This document shows positions 10,456 to 20,453 of a DNA stretch of 64,000 nucleotides, piece by piece. Position numbers and translations under genes: made by a program. The DNA is taken from the NCBI GenBank assembly GCA_025200525.1, contig CM045762.1, forward strand, positions 77,931,217 through 77,995,216, in the 5' to 3' direction. This DNA is from Camellia lanceoleosa. Taxonomy: Eukaryota; Streptophyta; Magnoliopsida; Ericales; Theaceae. How positions within the stretch are numbered: the first letter of the stretch is position 1; each line of letters opens with the position of its first letter. The notes below the pieces were generated by a model. The model saw only the letters and a list, made by a program, of their open reading frames with translations, searched no databases and was not told the DNA's origin.

Positions 10456-11970
10456 CATATACCAAATTATCACATGTCTGGGACCCTCCTCATTTAACGC
10501 AATTTTGTGCCTCTTTTAATGTCCAAAATCGAACTAGAGTTTTAAATATAATAACAATAAAAATCTTGATTTTATACAAGACTAAAATATTGATTAATGA
10601 AGAGAAAGTGCTTCAAGTACTTGCCGCACTCTGAAGGAAACACCAATGCATCTCCACCACAAATGTTGCAAGAAACAATAAAAGCATTATCTTCCTACAT
10701 CCCGCATTTACATTCAAACAAAACACTCTCTAAAAAATTCTTTCCCACCATCCAAGTAATAATAAAAACAAAACTTTTAGACCCTTTAGCAAATGTGATT
10801 TCGGGATCGTCTTTTCTGTTATTTTTATTTTTATTTTATTTATTGTTTAGTTTTGATAAGTAATGAGATTCGAAGTTGGCATCTATTTCACAATAGTTTT
10901 TATACCTCTATGATATCATTATTAGACTGAAGACATTAATTTGGGTCCATGCATCACATTTTCTGTGTCCGAATAGACGACCCACTAGTTTTGGTGATTT
11001 ATTAAAAGGAAATAAGAAAATGAGATCGCATAATGTGTGACTTAAAACAGTAATAAAAAGGAACAAATTATGAAGGCAAAGTAAAATTTTAAAAAACAAT
11101 TTGCAAAGACAAAGCAAAAACAATACAAGGCACCACCGAGTTTAGTATAAAAAAAGGGTGATTTGGTGAGAGCTCCTTCATTTTCAAATTTTGCTGCAAG
11201 GGTAATGCTAAAAGTTTTCATTGTTCAAGGGCATTGGCAAAAAAACATACCAGTGGCTTAGTGAAATTTCACTAGCCTCCTTCCCCACCATCTCAGGCCC
11301 TTTGGTCACCGATGAAAATTTTTGGGCAACGATTGTTGGCCGCTTGCGATTCTTCGATGATCATTTTCTGGCAAGAATTTCTAGGAACCATTTTTTGACG
11401 ACTTTTCCCACCCTTGTTTGGACACTCATCTATGTTGGCGATTTAATTCGACTGCCACGTCTTCCCAACATTACACTACAACCACCATGACTACTGCCAC
11501 ACCATGACTACCTAACAAACTGCAAAAATTTATAAAAAAAAAATTCCAAACTAATGTTAAGACAATAAAATTTTACTCTATCAACCTAGACAGTAAAAAT
11601 TTACTATATGAATTTAGCATTTGAACAGTAAAATTCTACCATTACCATCACTAATCACCATATTTATTATGATTGTTACCATTATTACTAAAAATACTAA
11701 ACGGAAAATTTATCAAAACATTGAAATGGTGACTTTGACAGAGTAATTTCATTGTTAACCTTAGCTTAAACAATAAAATTTTAATATTTGCTATTGAACA
11801 ACTAAAAAATAAAATTTTATTACCTGAATTAAAAAATTGAAAAAACTTCTTTGTTTGAGATACCAACCTCAATATTTAAATTGATTTATGAGACTTGAGA
11901 GATGCTATAAAGATAATGGCTTAGGGGCAAAAATGTTCAACTTTTCACTTTTACGATAAAAAATATAGTG
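10456..11970. other. AT-rich spacer, no gene recognised
   Basis: Short open frames exist (for example 11221-11490 plus), but their composition and lack of motifs do not support genes. A TATA-like AGTATAAAAAAAGG near 11143 precedes that frame by chance or as a relic. Between about 11563 and 11830 a loose motif, CARTAAAATTYTA, recurs five times. Confidence 0.5.
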
Positions 11971-12217
11971 TCTGTTTGGTGCAGCTTAAAAGCTGTTTAT
12001 TTCAACTTTCAGGTTAATTTAAGTTATTTTGATGTGTTTGGTTTAGCTTATAACTTATAGCTTATAGTTTTTTGGAAGTCAGAAATCAGCTTATTCTTTG
12101 AGTGGGGCAGGAGATGCTTAATTTATAAGTCAGAAATCAGCTTATGTTCATAGTTATAAGCTATAAACTGTTTAGTCATAAGCTATAAGCACTTTTCCAC
12201 AGTTCTACCAAACAGGG
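11971..12217. mobile_element. hAT-like MITE, 247 bp
   Basis: The terminal inverted repeats are TCTGTTTGGTGCAGCT on the left and, read inward from the right, CCCTGTTTGGTAGAACTG. The interior is rich in AGCTTATA-type words. It is flanked by atatagtg (11963-11970) and atatagtc (12218-12225), an 8 bp target duplication with one mismatch, as for hAT elements. There is no coding capacity; it would depend on a transposase in trans. Confidence 0.75.
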
Positions 12218-12394
12218 ATATAGTCATGAAACTTCTCTCTCTCTCTCTCTTTTTTTTTAGGATCAATCAGTAAGAGATTAATTACAAAGTTAGAATCTTA
12301 GACGCTAAAAATTTTTAGCTTAGACTTTTCACATAATAGAACTTATTTGAGGGATTTTTAAGTTAAAGGCCTATAAAAAATAGCTTCTCAAAGA

Positions 12395-12786
12395 TTTTAC
12401 TTGGCATTTACCATTCTATTTGGTTTTGATTTTTTTTTTTAATTTTTAAAAATGAGTTTTTTTTTTTTTTTCTTTTCAGTGAACTTTTTTTTTTAATATT
12501 TTAAGCAAATTATTTATTTGTTAAATTCACTTGATTTTGATATATTTAAAAGTAAAATATTTGTGAAAAAAACATTAAAAAACACTAAATACAAAAAGTT
12601 TAGTAAATTTTCATATTCTTTTTTGTATTTTTTTTATAATATTTATTCATAAATATTTTACTTTTGAGGTAAATCTACAAAGTAAAAAAATTGATAAAAA
12701 TATTTTTTAAAAAATTACACTAGTAACAAAAAATTCAAAAATCGTTTTTAAAAAGTCAAAATGAAAATCAAGTAAAAGTCGTGGGA
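12395..12786. repeat. Long imperfect inverted repeat (foldback, MITE-like)
   Basis: The left part (TTTTACTTGG.. TTTTGATTTTT) and the reverse complement of the right part (TTTTACTTGATTTTCATTTTGA) align imperfectly. An inner pair AAAGTAAAATATTTGTGAA / TTCATAAATATTTTACTTT is clear at about 12549-12570 and 12645-12666. Poly(T) tracts complicate the ends and no target duplication is evident. Confidence 0.4.
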
Positions 12787-12942
12787 ATTGGTTTGAGAAT
12801 TTTATGACGTTGTCAACTTCCATAGACCTACCTCCCGCTTATTTTAATTAATCTACATTGAGAAAGCTAATGAAAGTTAGTCTCTCTCATAAATGGTCAA
12901 TTATGTAATTTCCTGAGTTGGACGAGCACCAAATTCACTTTT

Positions 12943-12978
<36 letters not shown>

Positions 12979-13753
12979 TCAGCAAAGAAAAAGAACTTTA
13001 TTGATGAAGAAGAAAGCTAAAACAATAAAACAGGAAAAAGAGGATGAGTACAAAAGCATCATAGCGAGCCAAATCAATCCCAACTAGGTTGGCACTAATA
13101 AGACCACCCAATCATCTGCGGCACGCCATCAAGAGTTGGTGAGAAACCAACCACAACCACAACCACCCAGAAACAACCAACATCTAACAGCAGACAAGTT
13201 AAGAAAAGACTAACCAAGCCTAGATCTAACAGACAACCCAATCTAGCTGCCTAAATAAAGACAGACAGCTAGAAACATCAACACCACACACCAGCAACAA
13301 CATCTAACATCAGCAGAACCCCTGATAACAGAGCTGAAAGCAGCAGAACCCACAAGCAGACACAAACTGAGGATCACAGATTAACCCAGATCACCCATAA
13401 GCAGAACTGATAGCAGACCTCCAAGACAGCCACACATTCAGTAGACCTCAAGGACATCCAGCAAACCTCAAAGATAGCCGGCAGTCACACATATCTAGCA
13501 TAACACACAACCAATTGGCAAACCTACCATTAGATAACAACAGATAACAACATATCACTCCAAATCTAGTAACCCACATATAACAACAGATACCAACAGA
13601 TAACACAGATTAACCCAGATCACCCCTGCATCACTCCAAAACTAGCATACCCACAGATAACAACAAACCTCCATAAATCTCCTTTGGTCTTCACAGAAGT
13701 ACTGACTGGCAGTCACCAGACCCTTTAGTGTTCCACAGGATAGCAGCACAGCC

Positions 13754-14073
13754 ATAATGAAATTCCATCCAGCAAGCAAGGACACAATCACTTTCAACAG
13801 ATCCAGCAGCACAGCATAGAGGACTACAGAATGGCAGTAACATGAATATCAGAAACCCAATTCTACTACTGAATCACACATCAGAACAGCTACAATATCA
13901 CAAACAATAGCAACAACTTCATAGCAGCAACTCAGATCGTCACCAATTCAGAAAATGAAGATTGAAACACAAATTAAGGTAGCTTAACTAACTACCAAAT
14001 TGACTTCTAAGTTAAGTCAATTCAATCCCTGACCATAATGAAATTCCACCCAGCAAGCAAGGACACAATCACC
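13754..14073. repeat. Direct duplication within the LINE-A 3' UTR
   Basis: A segment of about 40 bases containing CAGCAAGCAAGGACACAATC occurs near 13756-13795 and again near 14034-14073. The two copies have one mismatch, and the second abuts the ORF2 stop. The region between is made of short ACAACAGATAAC-like words. Confidence 0.75.
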
Positions 14074-14275
14074 TACCCCCCACACACCTACGAACCTGAT
14101 CCAGATTCTCAACCATATCATGGACTGAATAATGCAATAGCCTAGAATTATATTTAATCCACAAAGCAATTTTGGTTTTGATCAGATCGCAGACTTCCTT
14201 TAAGCAGAGCTGTTTACCCTTGAAAATGTACTCATTCCTCAGAGTCCAAATAGACCAAATTCCATGTTTTGTTAA
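14069..14275 (-). pseudogene. C-terminal tail of a LINE ORF2
   Basis: The minus-strand frame reads GIWSIWTLRNEYIFKGKQ and then IKTKIALWIK and YSVHDMVENLDQVRRC. The same order occurs at the ends of the ORF2 frames at 23720-24145 and 26779-27444. This is the region following zf-RVT in plant L1-type LINEs. Everything upstream was lost by 5' truncation. Confidence 0.75.
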
Positions 14276-14509
14276 TCCACAACGATGGCAAACCATGCGT
14301 TGATCAACTTAGAATTGTTATCAACCTTATCTGTATAAAGTTTAGCAACACTATAAATTCAAATATATATATATTCAACAATTATTCTAAATTTAAATTA
14401 TGTGAATTGTTGATAGGAACCATTTTAGATAAATTTATTTATTTTTTATTTTTTCTAGATCTGTATCTTTTCATGTAAAGTTTTGACGAGATGATTATTA
14501 GAGTATTAT
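14276..14509. other. Spacer between two LINEs
   Basis: AT-rich, with no gene recognised. It ends with agagtattat (14500-14509), a candidate left target duplication for the next LINE. Confidence 0.5.
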
Positions 14510-14633
14510 AATTGGATCAAAAGTGAAGCATGCCAATGTGGTGACATTTAGAGTTGAAGAACAATAACATTTTTGAGTTGTTTCACTGTTATGGCAATGG
14601 TGACATGGTGGTGCAAAAGGAGGATGGCAACCG

Positions 14634-16501
14634 GTGGTGTATAAGAGAAGGAATCTAAGCATAAAAGAAGGCAATCGAGGAAATAGGGCTGGGGTATTCA
14701 CCATCTTTGTGGACAACTTACCCCAGTCCATGGACCCAAAGGGGTTGTTCTCACTCTTCATGAAGTTTGGGGTGGTCAAAGATGTGTACATCCCAAACAC
14801 AATGAGGAAGCTAACCAGATCAAGGATCGGGTTTGTTAGGTATGATTGCCCAGTTGCTGTAAATGTAGTGGTGCAAAAAGCCAATGGTCTGTGGTGTGAT
14901 GATAAAGCACTACGGGTCAAGAAAGCAGAGTTTGAGAAATCACAGAGGAAGTTTACGGATAGCAGTTATTCGATGAAGGTCGATGAGGTTTGAGTCAGAG
15001 TACAGGAGGTCATGGAAAGAAATGAAGGAGTAACAACTAAAGAGAGGCTTGGACCTCAATCTTTTACAAAAGTGGTGCTTCGGGGGAGCAGGACAGGAAT
15101 TGAAGAACCAGTTATAGTGGGTGTTGAAGCAGGGAATGGATGGTTGTACGAAAGTATTATTATCAGACTTAAAAGTTACTTTGTTTTCTCAGAATTTCAG
15201 AGGAGTATTCATGAGAAGGGCTCGAACGAAATTATGGTAAGGGAAGGGGGTGGTAAGATGGCTGTGGTGACATTTAGATCAAAGGAGGAAAAGTTGTCCC
15301 AAATGGCAAGTCTGAACGAATGTCTCAATGAATGGTGCGAATCAGTGTCAGATTGAGAGTATGGACTTCATCTTGATCAAGAAAGGACAATGTCGCTAAG
15401 TTGCTATGGTGTGCCTCTGAACTTATGGAATACCGATACATTCACCAAGATTGGTCGATTATGGGGAGAGGTAATAAGCATGGATGAGGAAACAATCAGA
15501 TTGCTGTCCTTTAGGTGTGGAAGAATCAGAATTACAACAAAGATGATGGCATCCATTAACTTTGTGGTTCATATGAAGTGTAGAGATTTACTTTATCCAG
15601 TTAGAGTGTGTGAAGAACAAGTTGTGGTTACCACAACCATTGGCGATGCATGTAATTGTGCCTCATACCAGATAAAGGTTCACCAATGGAGTAACAATGG
15701 AATGGTGAACCATTGTAGCAGCTATGGTGGTTACTCAAGGAAAGATGAGGCTGAGGTGGTTGTCATTGCACAGAAGAAGGTGGCTATTGAGGCTAAGGTG
15801 GCTATTGAGGATGAGGTGGCAAACACCTAACCTGTTCAGCTAGCAGCCAATAGGACTGATAGGAGTATCTCTCCTTTACAAGATTGTTCTGTTTTGGTAG
15901 TCAAAGAGACGGGTCAGGTGGGATTGGGAAGACAAAATGCAGTTCACGGATGCAATGTCAATACATCAGAGATCTTGAAGGATCACCTACCCATTAATGA
16001 AAAAACATGGAGAGTTTAAGTGTAGATAGGCTTCAGAACCAAGGAATAAATTTGGCAGTTGTTTTAAGTGGAGTCCAAATGGATAGGGAGTCAGTCAGGC
16101 CATATGGTAATGCTATGGGCTAGGTGGGGTTGGGCCTCAATATTGATGATCCACAAATCCAAGGCTGTAGAACAGTATCTCTAAATAGTATGGGTTGCGG
16201 GTCATTAGCTATTCATCCCACATTTAAACTTCGAAAACAAAACGGTGACAAGGGGAAGAGATTACAAAACATTTCTGGTAGCATACGAAAAGGGGGCTTA
16301 TCATCAAAAAGTAGGTTGGTTGATCAACGAAGGAAAGATAAAAGAGGAAGATGCATTAGACAAGGTGGACTAGTGGTTATAGGTAGTTGGAGTAGAGGGG
16401 AGGTGTTTAGAGCCACAGCTGGAACCTCTGCAAGATTAACTTCGAGTGGTAAGGGTAAATGTAATGGGAAATCAGTCCAAGAGGAAACAGAAGCAACAGT
16501 G
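14634..16501 (+). pseudogene. LINE ORF1 (RRM plus DUF4283-like), 5' part; C-terminus resumes at 20267-20368
   Basis: ORF1 proteins of plant L1s bind the element RNA. The first frame has an RRM with VFTIFVDNLP (RNP2-like) and RSRIGFVRYD (RNP1-like). After TGA stops at 14991-14993 and 15354-15356 the same frame continues into a DUF4283-like segment (LSCYGVPLNLWNTDTF, IGRLWGEVI). A frameshift occurs between about 15830 and 16124. The new frame runs up to EEATV-type sequence at 16501 and resumes after the solo LTR at 20267 with LLGKALGICFEGKEDEAIKR, ending at a TAG at 20366-20368. The ORF2 start follows 85 bases later. Confidence 0.75.
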
Positions 16502-16877
16502 TGTAGACACCCCATTTTTGACCATCCTCAAGACTTGGACGTCACCGTTTGAACACTCGGTGATCATCCATGTTTGTGTTCGTCTTGAGTTCCTGGAGGT
16601 CTCGGCTACGCGCCTTGCTTCAGGATCTCTCAATTCGACTGTTTTGTGTCTGGTTTTGCACCAAACACTTGTGCTTTTCCTTGGAGGGGCAGGAAATGGC
16701 TTGTGGGCCATCCCCACACTCCATCGGCCATGGCTTGAGGCCACCGGCTATCTTTTTTTGGTCAATTGCATTTTTGACCGGTCGACTACTGTGTATCTGC
16801 TTTTGCAGATATTTTTGTGCAGCTGGCATGTACTTTGACCCCCTCCATACACGTGTATGGAGGATTGCCCTCTTGTT

Positions 16878-16917
16878 AGCTTCCTTTGGAAGCTTTACAA
16901 GACTAATTGTCTATAAG
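16878..16917 (+). promoter_or_regulatory. LTR promoter: hairpin AGCTTCC/GGAAGCT and TATA box
   Basis: A 7-base stem AGCTTCC-TTT-GGAAGCT lies at 16878-16894, and TATAAG at 16912-16917 follows 17 bases later. A pyrimidine leader with (TC)n at about 17010-17046 comes next. The large relatives in this window also have an AAGCTTC hairpin upstream of TATA. Confidence 0.5.
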
Positions 16918-17009
16918 AAGGAGCTTCTTCTCTCTTGTAAAAGGGGTTAGACAATTTTAGACAACATTTTTTTTCAGAGTTTGAGCTTTAGGGTTAGGAT
17001 TTGTATCTC

Positions 17010-17046
17010 TTCTATCTCTATATCTCTCTCTCTCTCTCTCTCTCTT
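17010..17046. repeat. (CT)n microsatellite in the solo LTR leader
   Basis: CT-rich repeats lie about 100 bases downstream of the putative TATA box, as in many plant LTR leaders. Confidence 0.85.
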
Positions 17047-17599
17047 GTGTTTAGTGTGTGTTTAGTCTTATTTTTGTGCACAAACACCCACCATCACACC
17101 TTTTCTTGGTTGCTGAGGTACCAGAGGTCTTTCCTTGAAGCTTTTGGACTAGTTTGGAACCAAAAGAGCTGCTGGAACATTGTTTGTGAAGAGGGTCTAC
17201 AAGGGTAAGACTTTTGTCCCTTTTTACCCCATTTTTGCAAGGCTTTTCAGCCTATCTTGAATCTATTTTTGAGCTTAACATATAACATAGAAAAGTTCTA
17301 TTTTTAAGTGCTCTAAATAGTTGGTTAAGGTTTCTTTAAGCTTTGGGGTTGTTTGACCCCTCTTAAGCCTTGTAAGGCTCCATTTTTGTGCCATTTTGGT
17401 TGAGCTCCGGGACCATTGTGTTTGGGCCTCCTCACCACTGAAATCTTGAGAGATTTCAGAGGTGAGGATGGTGCCTTGTGGTCCTAGAAAGGAGAGGGCC
17501 ACCCCCTCTCCTTGTTGTCCTTGAAAAGGGCCTTTTTTGCCTTGACTATTTTTTATGCTTATTATGTCATAATATAGCTCTTTTTTTAGTTGGTTTTGG

Positions 17600-18660
17600 T
17601 ATACCATGCTTACTTAGCATACATGCCTTGTAATGCCATGATTTGCCTCAATATATGCATAGCATTTAGACTACCATGCTCATGTGTTTTGGCTGAGCTT
17701 TGTGGAGCTTACATGCATATTTTGATGTGCTAAGGGACTGTTTTAGGTCATTTGAGTCATTCATGTCTTGCTTTGTATAGCTACCATGCAATCCCTCTTG
17801 TATGCCTTAAGCTTTGGCCCCTCTAGCATGCCATCCTTGCTTTGTTTCAGTGGTTTGGAATCACTTGGTATGTTATTTCAGACCTCATGATGTGCTTATA
17901 TGCTTGCATTCAATGTCCCTTTAATGCTCTATAAGGTTGTCATCTCATGCTCCATGTTTAGGCCTCCATGCATGCCATCATGTTTAGGCCTCCTAGGACG
18001 CCATGTCATTGTGTTTTAGTTTTGTTTCAACATCCTAAACCTTTGATTTTGGTCATTCAATTTATGCCATGTTTGGTTTTGTTAAGGGTAGTTCCATACA
18101 TCCTTAGCTTGCCTTGAGTACTTGGACCAATTGCATGCTATGCTTGTCTTGTTTGCTTGATTTGACATCATCTTTGACATGATTTTCAGAGCTTACCTTG
18201 CATGCCAATTGTTCATGTTTACCTCCTTTTAAGTGTGCTTAGAAGTTGTCCCTTTATGCTTAGGAATTAGACCATATTTGCATGCATGTGTGTGTGTTTT
18301 GGACCTCACTTCCATAGCATTGGCCACTATTTTGGACCTAGTTTAGGGCTGTCCAATTAGTGTAAGTCCCTCCCTTAGCATGTGTTGCATGCTTACCTTG
18401 TGTGTTGTTGCATGCTTGGTCTAATTTGTATGATGTTGCATGCCTTGCATACTTGTATGTTTAGATTACATCTTGCATACTTGTAAGTTGCATTGCTTTA
18501 TGCCTTACATGCTTCTTTAGGTTGTGTGCCTAACATGCATTGCTTGCTTGCATGGTTCATTTTGTATACTAGTCGACATGCTTAGGATTGCATTGCATTG
18601 GCATGCATGCTTTGTCTCTTGAATTGCTTGTGATAGAGGTTGAGCCCATTTATTTGCTTA
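17600..18660 (+). repeat. CATGC-word-rich stretch of the solo LTR
   Basis: Words such as CATGC, GCATGC and CATGCAT recur roughly twenty times in about 1 kb, against about one expected for a 5-mer. Short Cys/Leu-rich open frames here are by-products of the composition. Confidence 0.6.
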
Positions 18661-20266
18661 TGTGCATTGCATTCTAATATCAAAATGCACCCTTAATTCC
18701 TTGGGCCATCATACATGGAAATGCGTGATTGGTGGTCCGAAAATCGAGACCCATATCCCTTTGAGTGATAAACATGATAGGGGATATGATTGGTGCATAC
18801 ATTGCTTGAAATGCATTGCCATGCCAAGTATTGTCCTCTGCTGCTGTCAAATCAGTTTCTACAGGGAGATTTGGCCGGCCGGCCATCTTCAGTGCTGACC
18901 GGCCATCCATTGTTGGCCGATGGAGTATTTTGTGGCCGGTGACCATTACACATGGCCGGTGATCAATCCCTTTAGCCGGTGGTCTTCTAGAGCACTCAGA
19001 GAAGCAACCCTGGAACTTGTGTAGTCTTCAGAGGAGGATAACAGGCAAAGCAGAGGCATCTTGTGCATGGCATTGGATTTCCGAGCAAACCCGAGCACGC
19101 GCACATTAGACCCTCTTCCTGAGGCTATTGTTTGCTACTTAATTATATTCAATTATATTAGGTGGTTTGTAATAATTAATTAGCTTGTAGGTTAATTAAT
19201 TTGTATTATTCTTTTGGTCCCTCTGAGCGAGGGGGTGAGTGTGTGTATGTCTTCCAACCCCCACTTCTTTCTCCTTTTTACTTACTTGCTTTCAATGGTT
19301 AGTACTAGGGCATATTTACTTTAGCATACCTTATGCTATGCATGCGTGCATCCATACATTTGTCTTGCATGCACCGGGCTCGGCACATCATGCTAACTGC
19401 ACTTTTATTTCAATTCCAAGTTGAGTACTTGTTAGTTGCAGCATTTCACATGCCATCTTTAGGATAGCCGAGCCTATTCTAGTTGCATCCTATATGTGTT
19501 ACATTAGCCATCTTAACATGAACTAAGATCATGCATATGATTACTAACTAGTTTCTGTTTTGGCTTGGAGTACTAGGTAAGCTTTTTTTTGCTTTAGCAT
19601 ACCGCACACGTGTGAGTGTTGCCATGATAGCATGATTACCATGAGGCTAGCTGCTTATGTGATATAACTGCTTGAATGCCTGTAGGTGAAGGTTGGATTA
19701 TTTGAGTTGGAACAACTCATTGAAATCCGTATTTTAGCCTACTTGCGAGTAGCAAATTCCAAAGCGTTTTCGAAACAAACGGATATGTAATGTTTTGTTC
19801 CAAATTAGGCGATCTAGTCTATACTTTTGTGTTGTGCGCATCACATAGTAATTCTAGCTAATTAACTGGGATAAGAACACATAACATTTTCAAAATCGGA
19901 TATCATGGTTAGTAGAGGTCAATCTTCGGATCGGGGGAGCAGGGGTGCTCATAGCTGACCTTCCCCAATCGTACCCAAGTTTCCGAGCCAAGGCAATTTT
20001 GGTGATGACGGACACGTGGCCTTTGGCACCAAGTCAGGGTTTCCTAAATTCCCCCATTAAAAAATATTTAGGTAGCGACTCTGTATCTGGCAAAGCAGTC
20101 CATGTTTGGCACTTCTTTCAAAAATCTGTTTTCTCAAAACGATTTACCGGATTTAGACTATTTGGTTTAGATTTAGAACCGTGACAATTTGAGTCCAAAT
20201 TGTGGTGAACCCAAATGAACAGAACGAGATTTCCCTCCTGGGACGTTTGGGGACGTTTACACAGTG

Positions 20267-20368
20267 TTGCTAGGAAAAGCCCTTGGAATTTGTTTTGAAG
20301 GGAAGGAGGATGAAGCGATTAAAAGATTAGTATCCATGGAAATCATTGATAAAGAACAAGTTGCATAG
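20267..20368 (+). pseudogene. C-terminal piece of LINE ORF1 beyond the solo LTR
   Basis: The frame continues directly from 16501 across the 5 bp target duplication: LLGKALGICFEGKEDE, then KRLVSMEIIDKEQVA and a TAG. The join identifies this as the end of ORF1 rather than a separate gene. Confidence 0.65.
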
Positions 20369-20453
20369 AGGACCGTCGAGGTTCACAGGGAGGCCGTGGT
20401 GTAGGATTGAAGACACAAGCCAGGTAGCTGTAGGGGTAATATGTAGTTTCCCA

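Larger units (their letters stand above)
12942..14275 (-). mobile_element. LINE 3' fragment (LINE-A), minus strand
   Basis: The minus-strand element ends in a (TAAA)n tail, seen on the plus strand as TTTA repeats at 12942-12977, just after CAATAAAGTTCTTTTTCTTTGCTGAT. That matches the 3' end of the plus-strand LINE near 25070-25110. About 1.1 kb of 3' UTR, low in complexity, precedes the end of ORF2 at 14069. It is 5'-truncated at about 14262-14275 and no target duplication was identified. Confidence 0.7.
16502..20261 (+). mobile_element. Solo LTR of the array family inside LINE-1
   Basis: It begins TGTAGACACCCCATTTTTGA and ends GGGGACGTTTACA. The exact 5 bp duplication cagtg flanks it (16497-16501 and 20262-20266), and removing it rejoins LINE ORF1 in frame. 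The start and the last few hundred bases match, in reverse complement, the large LTRs at 30314-35309, 42767-47852 and 54788-59613. At 3.76 kb it is shorter than those (about 5 kb), and its TATA box lies only about 410 bases in, so it is a related subfamily. It holds no gag or pol. Confidence 0.9.

Noticed and set aside
14498..14920. 140-codon minus-strand frame
   Set aside because: It is the complement of the LINE ORF1 RRM, which has clear RNP motifs on the plus strand.
16324..16829. Several overlapping minus and plus frames around the solo LTR start
   Set aside because: They straddle the LINE/LTR junction at 16502 or lie inside the LTR, and none has a motif.
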